DNA of 49,803 nucleotides, taken from the NCBI GenBank assembly GCA_016124425.1, contig WGNT01000014.1:1-49803 (forward strand), given 5' to 3'. Below, piece by piece: positions 42,587 through 49,803 of this stretch. The notes under the pieces are model-generated. The model saw only the letters and a list, made by a program, of their open reading frames with translations, had not been told where the DNA came from and ran no database searches. Origin of the DNA: Cytophagales bacterium. Its GTDB lineage: Bacteria; Bacteroidota; Bacteroidia; Cytophagales; Cyclobacteriaceae. Positions within the stretch are counted from its first letter, which is position 1. Each line of letters begins with the position of its first letter. Position numbers and translations under genes: made by a program.

Positions 42587-44092
42587 ATGAAAAATACTAT
42601 TTTATATTCGATTTTCGCGGGGATCATAATGATGATGAGTTCCTGCAGTGATGATTTCTTGAATAAGGCTGATCCTACCGTCCTTGTTGCCGAAGGGTTT
42701 TACTCCAACGAAAAGGAACTCGAACAGGCCGTTGCAGGGGTATATGGCATGTTAAGGAATCACTTTAACAGTGAATGGCAGTTCAATGAATACATTTCGG
42801 ACAACACCACCCTTCATTTTAATGTGGGTAATAGAGGGCAGGGGCCTGCACTAGAGGCCATTGAGTTTTGGCAATATAATGCCGCTACTCCAAATGTGGC
42901 TGCGCTATACAACAATATTTACAGCATAATGGTCAATATCAACACCACCCTGAAGCGCCTGCCTGATGCAAATGCCAGCGAAGCAGTAAAGTTGAGGGCT
43001 GAAGGAGAAATGAAGATGATACGGGCTTACCTGTATTTTCAATTGGTTCAGCATTTTGGGGATGTCATTATCGTCACTGAACCGGTATCTACCCCATCCG
43101 AAGCATTTGCCTTGGAAAGACAACCGGTAGAGACCGTATATGCACAGATCATATCAGATTTGGACCAAGCCATTACAGCTTTGCCCGCAACCTATCCTGC
43201 CAATCAAACCGGTAGAGTGACAAAAGGTGCTGCATTGTCATTGCTTGGAAAAGTACGGCTTACCCGCAAGGAATATTCGCAAGCCATTGCCACCTTAAAT
43301 CAGGTAGTAGGGTTGAACTATCAGTTGCTTCCAAACTATGCGAATGTATTTGCTCCCGCAAATAAAAATCATAGCGAGTCTATTTGGGCTATACAGTACC
43401 AAGGAGACAACCTTTTTGGCGTACATAGTAGTTTCATATATACCTTTGCTCCTCGGGAATCGGGAGGTGCTGTCATCAACTTTCCAGGCCAAGAAGGCGG
43501 AGGATGGAATACGCCGACCAAAGACATTATAGCAGCTTATGAAGCCGGCGATCTGCGAAAGGCTGTATCCCTTAAAGAAGGCTACTTTAACCTACAAGGC
43601 ACTTGGGTTCCTGTACCTTTCATTAATAAATACAATCATCCACACACCATCCGGGGCGTAACCAACGACAATTGGCCAGTAATCCGTTATGCCGACGTTC
43701 TCCTTATGCTCGCTGAGGCCATTAATGAGGAAAGCGGACCTACATCAGATGCGTATACGCATCTGAATGCCGTGCGGGAAAGGGCGGGATTGGATCCGCT
43801 AAGTGGATTAAGTAAGGACGCATTTAGAACAGCTGTCCTACATGAAAGAAGGGTGGAGTTGGCCTTCGAAAATCACCGTTGGCTTGATTTGAAACGAACC
43901 AAGACCGTACCTGAATTAGTAAGCTTCCTCAACGCTTATGGACTTAAAGAAAGAGCCGATCCTACTACTTCACGAGGAGGTATTCCTTTCTCTAATGATG
44001 ATTTTATTTTCCAACCTCATCAAGTATTGTTCCCCATGCCCGAAGTGCAGACGCGAATTAATCCTTCTTTGAGGCAAAACCCGGGATATTAG
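42587..44092 (+). CDS. SusD/RagB-family surface lipoprotein 1
   Basis: A 501-residue nutrient-binding lipoprotein that caps SusC 1. The lipobox is MMMSSC (Cys20), followed by SDDFLNKADPTVLV. The middle has the helical repeats of the family (YNNIYSIMVNINTTLKRLPD, MIRAYLYFQLVQHFGDVI) and the C-terminal SusD stretch VIRYADVLLMLAEAINE, ERRVELAFENHRWLDLKR. It lies 17 bp after susC 1, and a terminator follows. Confidence 0.93.
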   Translation: MKNTILYSIFAGIIMMMSSCSDDFLNKADPTVLVAEGFYSNEKELEQAVAGVYGMLRNHFNSEWQFNEYISDNTTLHFNVGNRGQGPALEAIEFWQYNAATPNVAALYNNIYSIMVNINTTLKRLPDANASEAVKLRAEGEMKMIRAYLYFQLVQHFGDVIIVTEPVSTPSEAFALERQPVETVYAQIISDLDQAITALPATYPANQTGRVTKGAALSLLGKVRLTRKEYSQAIATLNQVVGLNYQLLPNYANVFAPANKNHSESIWAIQYQGDNLFGVHSSFIYTFAPRESGGAVINFPGQEGGGWNTPTKDIIAAYEAGDLRKAVSLKEGYFNLQGTWVPVPFINKYNHPHTIRGVTNDNWPVIRYADVLLMLAEAINEESGPTSDAYTHLNAVRERAGLDPLSGLSKDAFRTAVLHERRVELAFENHRWLDLKRTKTVPELVSFLNAYGLKERADPTTSRGGIPFSNDDFIFQPHQVLFPMPEVQTRINPSLRQNPGY

Positions 44093-44135
44093 GCGATAAA
44101 AAATAAGTAGGCTTTTACCTATAAATAAATAGCTT

Positions 44136-44181
44136 GGCCCTATGGTAGCGGTGTGCATTCGCAGCTTCCATAGGGCCTTTT
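44136..44181 (+). terminator. Rho-independent terminator after SusD 1
   Basis: Perfect 10-bp stem GGCCCTATGG (44136-44145) and CCATAGGGCC (44168-44177), followed by TTTT. The loop is 22 bases. Confidence 0.8.
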
Positions 44182-44513
44182 GCATTTTTGCTAAACAAAT
44201 CAGATTAGATAATTTGGAATAACAACCGAATAGCCGAAATATCAGTACTCTTTGATGAAAGTGGCCTTAGCTTGGGGCTATTCATAAGTAGGCAAAAGGG
44301 ATTTACTCGAATTAGTAGCAAAAGTAATGTCAATCAAGCCTGATTTTCCCGACAGCAAACTGTTTAGGTAGCTGTTTTACGCCTTCTAGGGAACTAATTT
44401 AAATTATTCTAAACAGGCTAATCGCTTCATTATCCCTAGGTTGTTATTACTCGTCGACCGGCAAAAAGCGACCTATGGCTTTTTTCAGTTTGGATGGTGT
44501 TTTTTTCAATGTA

Positions 44514-44531
44514 CAGGACAGTACAGGATGG
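44514..44531 (+). promoter_or_regulatory. Tandem CAGG element upstream of susC 2
   Basis: CAGGACAGTACAGGATGG, preceded by GTA so that the TACAGGA unit occurs twice. It is 93 bp before the susC 2 start and nearly identical to the element before susC 1. Confidence 0.65.
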
Positions 44532-44623
44532 ATTACTGGCCAGTTACATTCTATATTGGTCTTGATTATCTGTAGATACTCGGTTTATTATCAATAATTT
44601 ATTACTCAAATAACCTCATTATT

Positions 44624-47600
44624 ATGAATGGAAATCATTACTTGAAAATTGGGAGCAAGACATTGTTTCTAACCATGTTTGCGTTGCTGCTGGCCTATGG
44701 CAGTCAGGCACAATCGACCATCTCCGGTGTAGTCCGATCGGAAGGGGATAAGGAAACCATACCGGGAGTCTCGGTATTGGTTAAGGGCACTACCCGGGGT
44801 AGTGTTACGGATTTGGACGGAAGGTTTGAACTGAATGCTTCGCCGGGTGAAACGCTTTCGGTAAGTTATATCGGGTACACAACGAAAGAAGTACCGGTAC
44901 AAACAGGGCTTACCTCCTACGACATCGTATTGACATCTTCCATGAGCGACCTTACCGAGGTTGTCGTTGTGGGATATGGTAGCCAGTTAAAAAAGGAAAT
45001 CACCGGTGCTGTGCAAACCATTGCAGGGGATGATTTGATCGATATACCGGTACCGTTGATGGCACAGAAGCTTCAGGGCCAACTAGCCGGTGTGCAAATC
45101 AACCAAACTACTGGACAGCCTGGCAGAGGAATGAACGTACGTATCCGAGGACAGTTATCGGTATCTGCGGGAAGTGAACCTTTGTACGTAGTGGATGGGT
45201 TTCCTATCACCGGTGACATCTCCACTTTGAACCCTGACGAGATTCAGGACATTACCGTTTTGAAGGATGCCGCTTCTACTTCCCTCTACGGGTCTCGTGC
45301 GGCGAATGGTGTTGTGCTAATCACTACCAAGAGAGGTAAGGCTGGACAATCCAGCGTATCCCTAAACGTGTACCGGGGAATACAAAACGTACCTCATTAC
45401 AACCGACTAGAAATGATGGACGCGGTTGAATTTGCGCAGTTTAAAAAGGAATACTTCGAGGATGCGGGACGTCCTGTGCCTGCCATGTTTCAGAATCCTT
45501 CCCAATACGAAGGACAAACCCAAGACTGGTACGATGCTTTGCTTCAGACATCACCGATTTCCAACTATAGTTTGACCATCAACAACAATACCGAGAAGAT
45601 GCGGACTTCGATTGTTGCAGGGTTTTTTGACCAGGAAGGCGTAGTACTCAACACCGACTATGAGCGCTTTTCTTTGCGAATCAATTCTGACTTCAAAGCA
45701 TCGGACAAGTTAACGGTAGGCTTTAACCTAGCACCCACATACATTCGTGACAACATACCCAGAACTGATGGGTCTAGGGGTACGGGTATTCTATTTAATG
45801 CCTTGCATACCTGGCCAAACATGCCTATCTACGACGACAACGGGGAGTTAACCTACTTTAATCGGTTTCCTAGTGAAACTGGTAACATCTTCGCTTATCC
45901 AAATTACGTGCGTTCAGCCTTGGAAATTACCAATGAGACCAAAGAAACCAACTTGCTTTCCAATGCCTATGTACAGTACCAACCTATCGAAGGGCTGGAA
46001 TTCAAATCGACAGTTAACGCAGAGATCAGAAACGACAGGTTCTTTTACTTCAATCCGTCTACGGCCACTCCGGGAATGAATCAAGCCATTCCCACTGTAG
46101 CGCGTTCGACTCGGGATGATAGGGAAATCTTCAGCTGGTTGAACGAAAACACAGTGACCTATACCAAATCGATTAATGATCACAACTTCCAGTTGTTGGG
46201 CGGATTTACCAATCAGTATTTCCGATTGGATCGTACCCAAGTGGTAGGAGATACCTACGCAGATGATCGTTTACCAACCATACAGGGCGCGCTAAACATT
46301 AGTAGAGGAAGTACGATTTCTGACGTGCAGGAGTGGTCCTTGACCTCTTTCCTAAGCCGACTAACCTATAATTACCAAGGTAAGTACTTGTTGACGGCTT
46401 CCATCCGTGCCGACGGATCTTCCCGATTCGGTTCGGAGAACCGGTGGGGGTTATTCCCTTCCGTATCTGCTGGATGGGTAATGTCTGACGAAGGCTTCCT
46501 TAGCACCAGTGACAAAGTTTCCTTTATGAAAATGCGTGGTAGCTATGGTGTAACCGGTAACAATAACATTGGTAATTATACGCAATACGCCTTGGTAAAC
46601 AACACCGTAAATCACGTTTTTAATAATACCGTGGTACCTGGAGCCGCTGTTACCTCACTCCAAAACCCTTTCCTGGGATGGGAAACAACGCATCAGTTTG
46701 ATATCGGATTGGACTTGGGTTTATTTGACGACCGTATTCAGTTTGTGTATGATTTCTATACAAAGAATACCACCAACCTACTTTATAACGTACAAATACC
46801 TCAGGAAGCTGGCTTTGGTAGCATTACCGATAACATCGGAGAAATTAAATTCTGGGGGCATGAATTCTCGATCACGACCCGAAATACGCAAGGAAAACTA
46901 CTTTGGACCACGAATGCAAACATTTCCTTTAACCGTAACGAAGTAATAGAACTGGCAGAAGGCATCGATCGGGTTTACGGAAGTCACCACATTACCCAAG
47001 TGGGACAGCCTTTTGGGCAGTTCTACGGGTTACGCAAGTTGGGCAACTACATGAATGAGGAAGATTTGAACAGTTCCCCTCAGGTACCTGGACGTTCTAG
47101 GGTAGGATCCATTAAGTTGGAAGATATCAACGGAGACGGGATCATCACGATCGGTGGTAACAATGACGACCGTACGATTATTGGCAATCCTTTTCCAGAT
47201 TTCACTTATGGTATCACCAACAACTTTAAGTATGGAAAGTGGGACATGAACATCATCACCTCCGGGTCACACGGAAATCAGTTGTATATGCTCCACTTGT
47301 TTAGTACCGCCAATCTGGACGGCGTGTTCAATATGGTTCGCAAAGCGACCGATCGCTTCCGTTCGCCCGAAGATCCTGGGGAGGGAATTTTTGGAACTAC
47401 CGTGGGGGGTGGAAACGTAACCGGAATTGAGCGAGACTGGGCAAACAGCAACTTTGTTTGGGATGCATCCTTCCTTTCCATCAAAAACATTACGCTGGGT
47501 TTCAATGCAGGAGCCATCGCCAATGTGGTTAAGTCGGCAAGGTTTTATGCCTCCGTGCAAAACGTGTTCATTTTTACACCGTATTGGGGTGGACCCAATC

Positions 47601-47719
47601 CGGAGGTTAGTCAGCAGGGCAATGGTCAGGGCGACGGCGGAAACCTGAGTCCAGGACTCGACCTGACAGGTTACCCGGTTCCACGTACCTTTACTGTAGG
47701 TGCTAACTTTACGTTCTAA
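44624..47719 (+). CDS. SusC/RagA-family TonB-dependent outer-membrane transporter 2
   Basis: A 1031-residue transporter of the same family as the one at 39495 but clearly different in sequence. Signal peptide about residues 1-29 (ending SQAQ), CarboxypepD_reg domain (ISGVVRSEGDKETIPGVSVLVKG), signature TEVVVVGYGSQLKKE, plug (KLQGQLAGVQINQTTGQPG, GSEPLYVVDGFPI, KDAASTSLYGSRAANGVVLI) and barrel ending PRTFTVGANFTF. SusD 2 follows after 29 bp. The pair has the same upstream element as SusCD 1, so both should respond to one signal yet may take up different substrates. Confidence 0.94.
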   Translation: MNGNHYLKIGSKTLFLTMFALLLAYGSQAQSTISGVVRSEGDKETIPGVSVLVKGTTRGSVTDLDGRFELNASPGETLSVSYIGYTTKEVPVQTGLTSYDIVLTSSMSDLTEVVVVGYGSQLKKEITGAVQTIAGDDLIDIPVPLMAQKLQGQLAGVQINQTTGQPGRGMNVRIRGQLSVSAGSEPLYVVDGFPITGDISTLNPDEIQDITVLKDAASTSLYGSRAANGVVLITTKRGKAGQSSVSLNVYRGIQNVPHYNRLEMMDAVEFAQFKKEYFEDAGRPVPAMFQNPSQYEGQTQDWYDALLQTSPISNYSLTINNNTEKMRTSIVAGFFDQEGVVLNTDYERFSLRINSDFKASDKLTVGFNLAPTYIRDNIPRTDGSRGTGILFNALHTWPNMPIYDDNGELTYFNRFPSETGNIFAYPNYVRSALEITNETKETNLLSNAYVQYQPIEGLEFKSTVNAEIRNDRFFYFNPSTATPGMNQAIPTVARSTRDDREIFSWLNENTVTYTKSINDHNFQLLGGFTNQYFRLDRTQVVGDTYADDRLPTIQGALNISRGSTISDVQEWSLTSFLSRLTYNYQGKYLLTASIRADGSSRFGSENRWGLFPSVSAGWVMSDEGFLSTSDKVSFMKMRGSYGVTGNNNIGNYTQYALVNNTVNHVFNNTVVPGAAVTSLQNPFLGWETTHQFDIGLDLGLFDDRIQFVYDFYTKNTTNLLYNVQIPQEAGFGSITDNIGEIKFWGHEFSITTRNTQGKLLWTTNANISFNRNEVIELAEGIDRVYGSHHITQVGQPFGQFYGLRKLGNYMNEEDLNSSPQVPGRSRVGSIKLEDINGDGIITIGGNNDDRTIIGNPFPDFTYGITNNFKYGKWDMNIITSGSHGNQLYMLHLFSTANLDGVFNMVRKATDRFRSPEDPGEGIFGTTVGGGNVTGIERDWANSNFVWDASFLSIKNITLGFNAGAIANVVKSARFYASVQNVFIFTPYWGGPNPEVSQQGNGQGDGGNLSPGLDLTGYPVPRTFTVGANFTF

Positions 47720-47748
47720 AGCCACTTTCACCTTAAATTGACTGAGAA

Positions 47749-49254
47749 ATGAAAAAAATATCGATATATATAGCACTATTGGGAATAATTATGTCAAGTT
47801 GCGAAGACTTCTTGACGATTGCCCCAGAAACATCCCTTAGTTCGGCGACGTTTTACAAAACAGAAACCGATTTCCAACAAGCTGTAAATGCGGCCTATGC
47901 CCCATTGAGAACCATTACCAATGACCGTTCTTGGTTATTGACGGAAATGCGGTCTGATAATACCATCTATGCACGGAACATCAACTTTGGAGCAACTGAA
48001 CAGCAGGAGGATTTGTCGGATCATTCGTTACCAGATGCACAGGGAATCACCACAAATGTTCACGTGTTGAATCAATACCGTCAGGATTATCTGATTATTG
48101 CGCGCACGAACCAAATTCTGACGTTAATTGATGATGTGGAATTTAATCAAGCAGCAAAAGACAACCTGAAGGGACAGACGCTATTTCTTCGAGGCTACGC
48201 CTATTATGAGTTGGCCCGATATTTTGGCAGTGTTCCCCTTCACCTTGAGCCTGTAACTACCCGAGAGGAAGCGGCCTTGCCGTTGGCTCCAGAATCAGAG
48301 GTTTACGCGCAAATAATCAGTGATATACAGGCTGCCATTAACTTGTTGCCGATACGTTCCCAGCAGGGAGTGGGCCGGGCATCTAAGGGATCTGCTCAAA
48401 TGTTGTTGGCTGACGTGTTCATTACCCAGAAGCGATGGGCGGAAGCGGAAACCTTACTTAAAGCTATTGTAAACAGTGGAGAATACGAACTGATCCCCAA
48501 CTATGAAGATGTATTTTCAGAGAGCGTAGGAAATAAAAACACAAAGGAGTCTCTCTTTGAAATACAGTATTTGGAGGGGCCTCAAGGTCTTCAAAGTAGC
48601 TTTCTGTATAGCTTTATGCCCAGGCCCATTTCATTACAAGAGCTGCAGCCTATTACAGGAACCTCCAATCCTCAACCCTTGGATGGTGAAGGTAACAATA
48701 TACCTACACCAGATATGATCGCAGCATATGAAGACGGAGATCTAAGAAAAGATGCGTCTATAGCCTACGTAGAAATTTCGGGAAGCGACCGTGCTGACAA
48801 GGTGTATCCCTACATTAAAAAATATGCCAAGCATCATGCACTACATGGAAACCACGGTATCAATTGGCCCATCTACAGGTATGCCGAAGTATTGTTATTT
48901 TTGGCGGAAGCACTTAATGAGCAAGGAAAAACAACCGAAGCAGCTGGACATCTGAATACCATAAGAAGCCGTGCCGGTCTTGCAAATACAACTGCCAGTA
49001 GCCAAGCGGATATGAGGGAAGCCATCTTCAAAGAGAGAAGGGTAGAGCTAGCCTTCGAGAATAAGAGGTGGTTTGATATAACGAGGGCGGACAGGGTACA
49101 GGAGATTATTGGTGCTTTCGGAGCTAGAGCGTTGGCCAATCCTTTGGACTATTATTATCCTGCAGGAGCTACGTTTCGATCCATTGCATTTACCAATATC
49201 ACCAAATTCTATTTACTTCCAGCCGCAGAAGCAGAACTTACACCCCACTTCTAA
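47749..49254 (+). CDS. SusD/RagB-family surface lipoprotein 2
   Basis: A 501-residue lipoprotein with lipobox IIMSSC (Cys18), the partner of SusC 2. Family features are CEDFLTIAPETSLSSATFYKTETDFQQAVNAAY near the start, LFLRGYAYYELARYFGSVPLHL and the end motifs YRYAEVLLFLAEALNE and ERRVELAFENKRWFDI. It shares length but only family-level similarity with SusD 1. A terminator lies 38 bp after the stop. Confidence 0.93.
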   Translation: MKKISIYIALLGIIMSSCEDFLTIAPETSLSSATFYKTETDFQQAVNAAYAPLRTITNDRSWLLTEMRSDNTIYARNINFGATEQQEDLSDHSLPDAQGITTNVHVLNQYRQDYLIIARTNQILTLIDDVEFNQAAKDNLKGQTLFLRGYAYYELARYFGSVPLHLEPVTTREEAALPLAPESEVYAQIISDIQAAINLLPIRSQQGVGRASKGSAQMLLADVFITQKRWAEAETLLKAIVNSGEYELIPNYEDVFSESVGNKNTKESLFEIQYLEGPQGLQSSFLYSFMPRPISLQELQPITGTSNPQPLDGEGNNIPTPDMIAAYEDGDLRKDASIAYVEISGSDRADKVYPYIKKYAKHHALHGNHGINWPIYRYAEVLLFLAEALNEQGKTTEAAGHLNTIRSRAGLANTTASSQADMREAIFKERRVELAFENKRWFDITRADRVQEIIGAFGARALANPLDYYYPAGATFRSIAFTNITKFYLLPAAEAELTPHF

Positions 49255-49291
49255 TGCAACAATGTGTAGCATAAACTGAGGCCCAATTCTG

Positions 49292-49332
49292 AGAGCACCA
49301 AAAGACATCATGCTTGTTTCTTTTGGTGCTCT
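49292..49332 (+). terminator. Hairpin terminator after SusD 2
   Basis: Perfect 14-bp stem, AGAGCACCAAAAGA (49292-49305) and TCTTTTGGTGCTCT (49319-49332), 13-base loop. The tail is only TTAT, so it may be a weak or bidirectional terminator. Confidence 0.7.
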
Positions 49333-49395
49333 TTATCGTTCTAACATTTTCCGGCTAATTGAGCTATTTAATTATGACCAAAGGTCCTTTTACCA

Positions 49396-49403
49396 TATAT
49401 TTG
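49396..49403 (+). promoter_or_regulatory. Putative -7 element of the dehydrogenase lipoprotein gene
   Basis: TATATTTG matches TAnnTTTG and lies 94 bp before the start codon at 49498, after the SusD 2 terminator. It suggests that the last gene has its own promoter. Confidence 0.4.
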
Positions 49404-49497
49404 GCTTTAATATGCCCTTGGAATGGGGTAATTTTATAAATTAATTAGATGCTACGTTCAAGCGTTTACAGATCTGAAGATACAATAACAAATAACC

Positions 49498-49803
49498 ATG
49501 AATTACAAAAATTCACTACGAAAATTACTCTTACTGCCGCTTCTGACAGGACTCCTGTTTGCCTGCGCCAAAGAGGAAGTCAAAGAGCCAAATCCGAAGG
49601 TAGACAAATTGAAGTTACCGACGGGTTTTGAAGCAGAACACCTGTACAGCCCCGGAGAAAATGAGCAGGGTTCATGGGTGGCCATGACCTTCGATGATAA
49701 AGGGCGGATGTTAACAGCGGATCAGTATGGATCCATCTATCGGTTGGAAATTCCCGAGATCGGCGCCGACTCGCTTACCCCTAAGATAGAAAAGCTGAAA
49801 ATC
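49498..49803 (+). CDS. PVC-type dehydrogenase/heme-binding lipoprotein (partial, N-terminus only)
   Basis: The first 102 codons of a gene that runs off the right edge. The lipobox is LLFAC (Cys23). The mature start KLKLPTGFEAEHLYSPGENEQGSWVAMTFDDKGRMLTADQYGSIYRLE is the first propeller blade of large membrane-bound dehydrogenase-like proteins (TIGR02604 type), which usually carry a cytochrome c or heme-binding domain at the C-terminus. It would act on the periplasmic or outer face. Its place after the SusCD pairs and near the DUF1549/DUF1501 group fits a shared catabolic role, but this is inference. Confidence 0.75.
   Translation, partial: MNYKNSLRKLLLLPLLTGLLFACAKEEVKEPNPKVDKLKLPTGFEAEHLYSPGENEQGSWVAMTFDDKGRMLTADQYGSIYRLEIPEIGADSLTPKIEKLKI

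Larger units (their letters stand above)
44093..44623. other. Gene-free stretch between the two SusCD pairs
   Basis: 531 bp with a terminator at 44136-44181 and the tandem CAGG element at 44514-44531. The part between (about 44182-44510) shows no protein-like frame on either strand; a lone TAnnTTTG match on the minus strand at 44319-44326 has no gene behind it. Confidence 0.65.

Noticed and set aside
44319..44326. TACTTTTG on the minus strand as a promoter for a small gene
   Set aside because: No protein-like frame or RNA-like structure follows in the next 200 bp; an eight-base match alone is expected by chance.

Overview
The window comes from a Bacteroidota chromosome, most likely a Cytophagales/Cyclobacteriaceae-type marine or soil bacterium. 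The evidence is two complete SusC/SusD pairs, TAnnTTTG-type promoter elements, few Shine-Dalgarno sites, lipoproteins with short signal peptides, a PafA-type phosphatase, a light-sensing MerR next to carotenoid genes, and many exported oxidoreductases. I saw no tRNA, rRNA, CRISPR array, intact insertion sequence or prophage. Genus is inference only.

Layout. 1-3829 (minus): ribose-type sugar ABC importer with lipoprotein binding protein (cut by the window edge), two different permeases and a double ATPase. 4205-6550 (minus): PafA alkaline phosphatase and a secreted carboxypeptidase-regulatory-domain protein. 6677-7765 (plus): ArsR-type regulator and YjjG-type nucleotidase. 7788-8709 (minus): HepT/MntA toxin-antitoxin pair whose antitoxin is fused to an XRE domain. 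8909-10546 (plus): pruA. 10690-13355 (minus): quinone/electrophile-response group (MarR, YceI, ring-cleaving dioxygenase, hydrolase) with repeated candidate operators. 13703-14839 (plus): AAA/DUF4143 ATPase behind a 30-bp palindrome. 14919-19502: secreted hypothetical protein and the conserved divergent arrangement of tesA with an ABC ATPase and FtsX permease. 19662-22114 (plus): GMC oxidoreductase plus gluconate-dehydrogenase subunit 3, resembling an FAD-GDH complex. 22270-23349 (minus): GH43.

23681-29354 (minus) is the most unusual block. It is a tight five-gene operon in which every product has an export signal: a beta-propeller dehydrogenase fused to cytochrome c, a CBM9-like protein, a RidA protein, a SelA/DgaE-like PLP enzyme with a twin-arginine signal, and an amidohydrolase. 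I propose a periplasmic amino-sugar-acid degradation route: oxidation, deacylation, PLP-dependent ammonia elimination, then imine/enamine clearance by RidA. The reaction chemistry is inference.

29583-31622 (minus) holds carotenoid genes with a B12-type MerR. 31734-33383 has a DUF4286 protein, an unknown protein and deoC. 33601-38770 (plus) has a DUF2231-cytochrome-DUF1549/DUF1553 protein, a DUF1501 protein and a Tat-exported beta-propeller. 38868-39339 holds a broken, unidentified gene on the minus strand. 39495-49254 has two SusC/SusD pairs, followed by the start of a PVC-type dehydrogenase lipoprotein that runs off the window. A tandem CAGG-based element with a 10-bp period lies upstream of both susC genes, and a weaker version lies upstream of the DUF1549 gene. 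This suggests that the 33.6-49 kb region is regulated as a unit.
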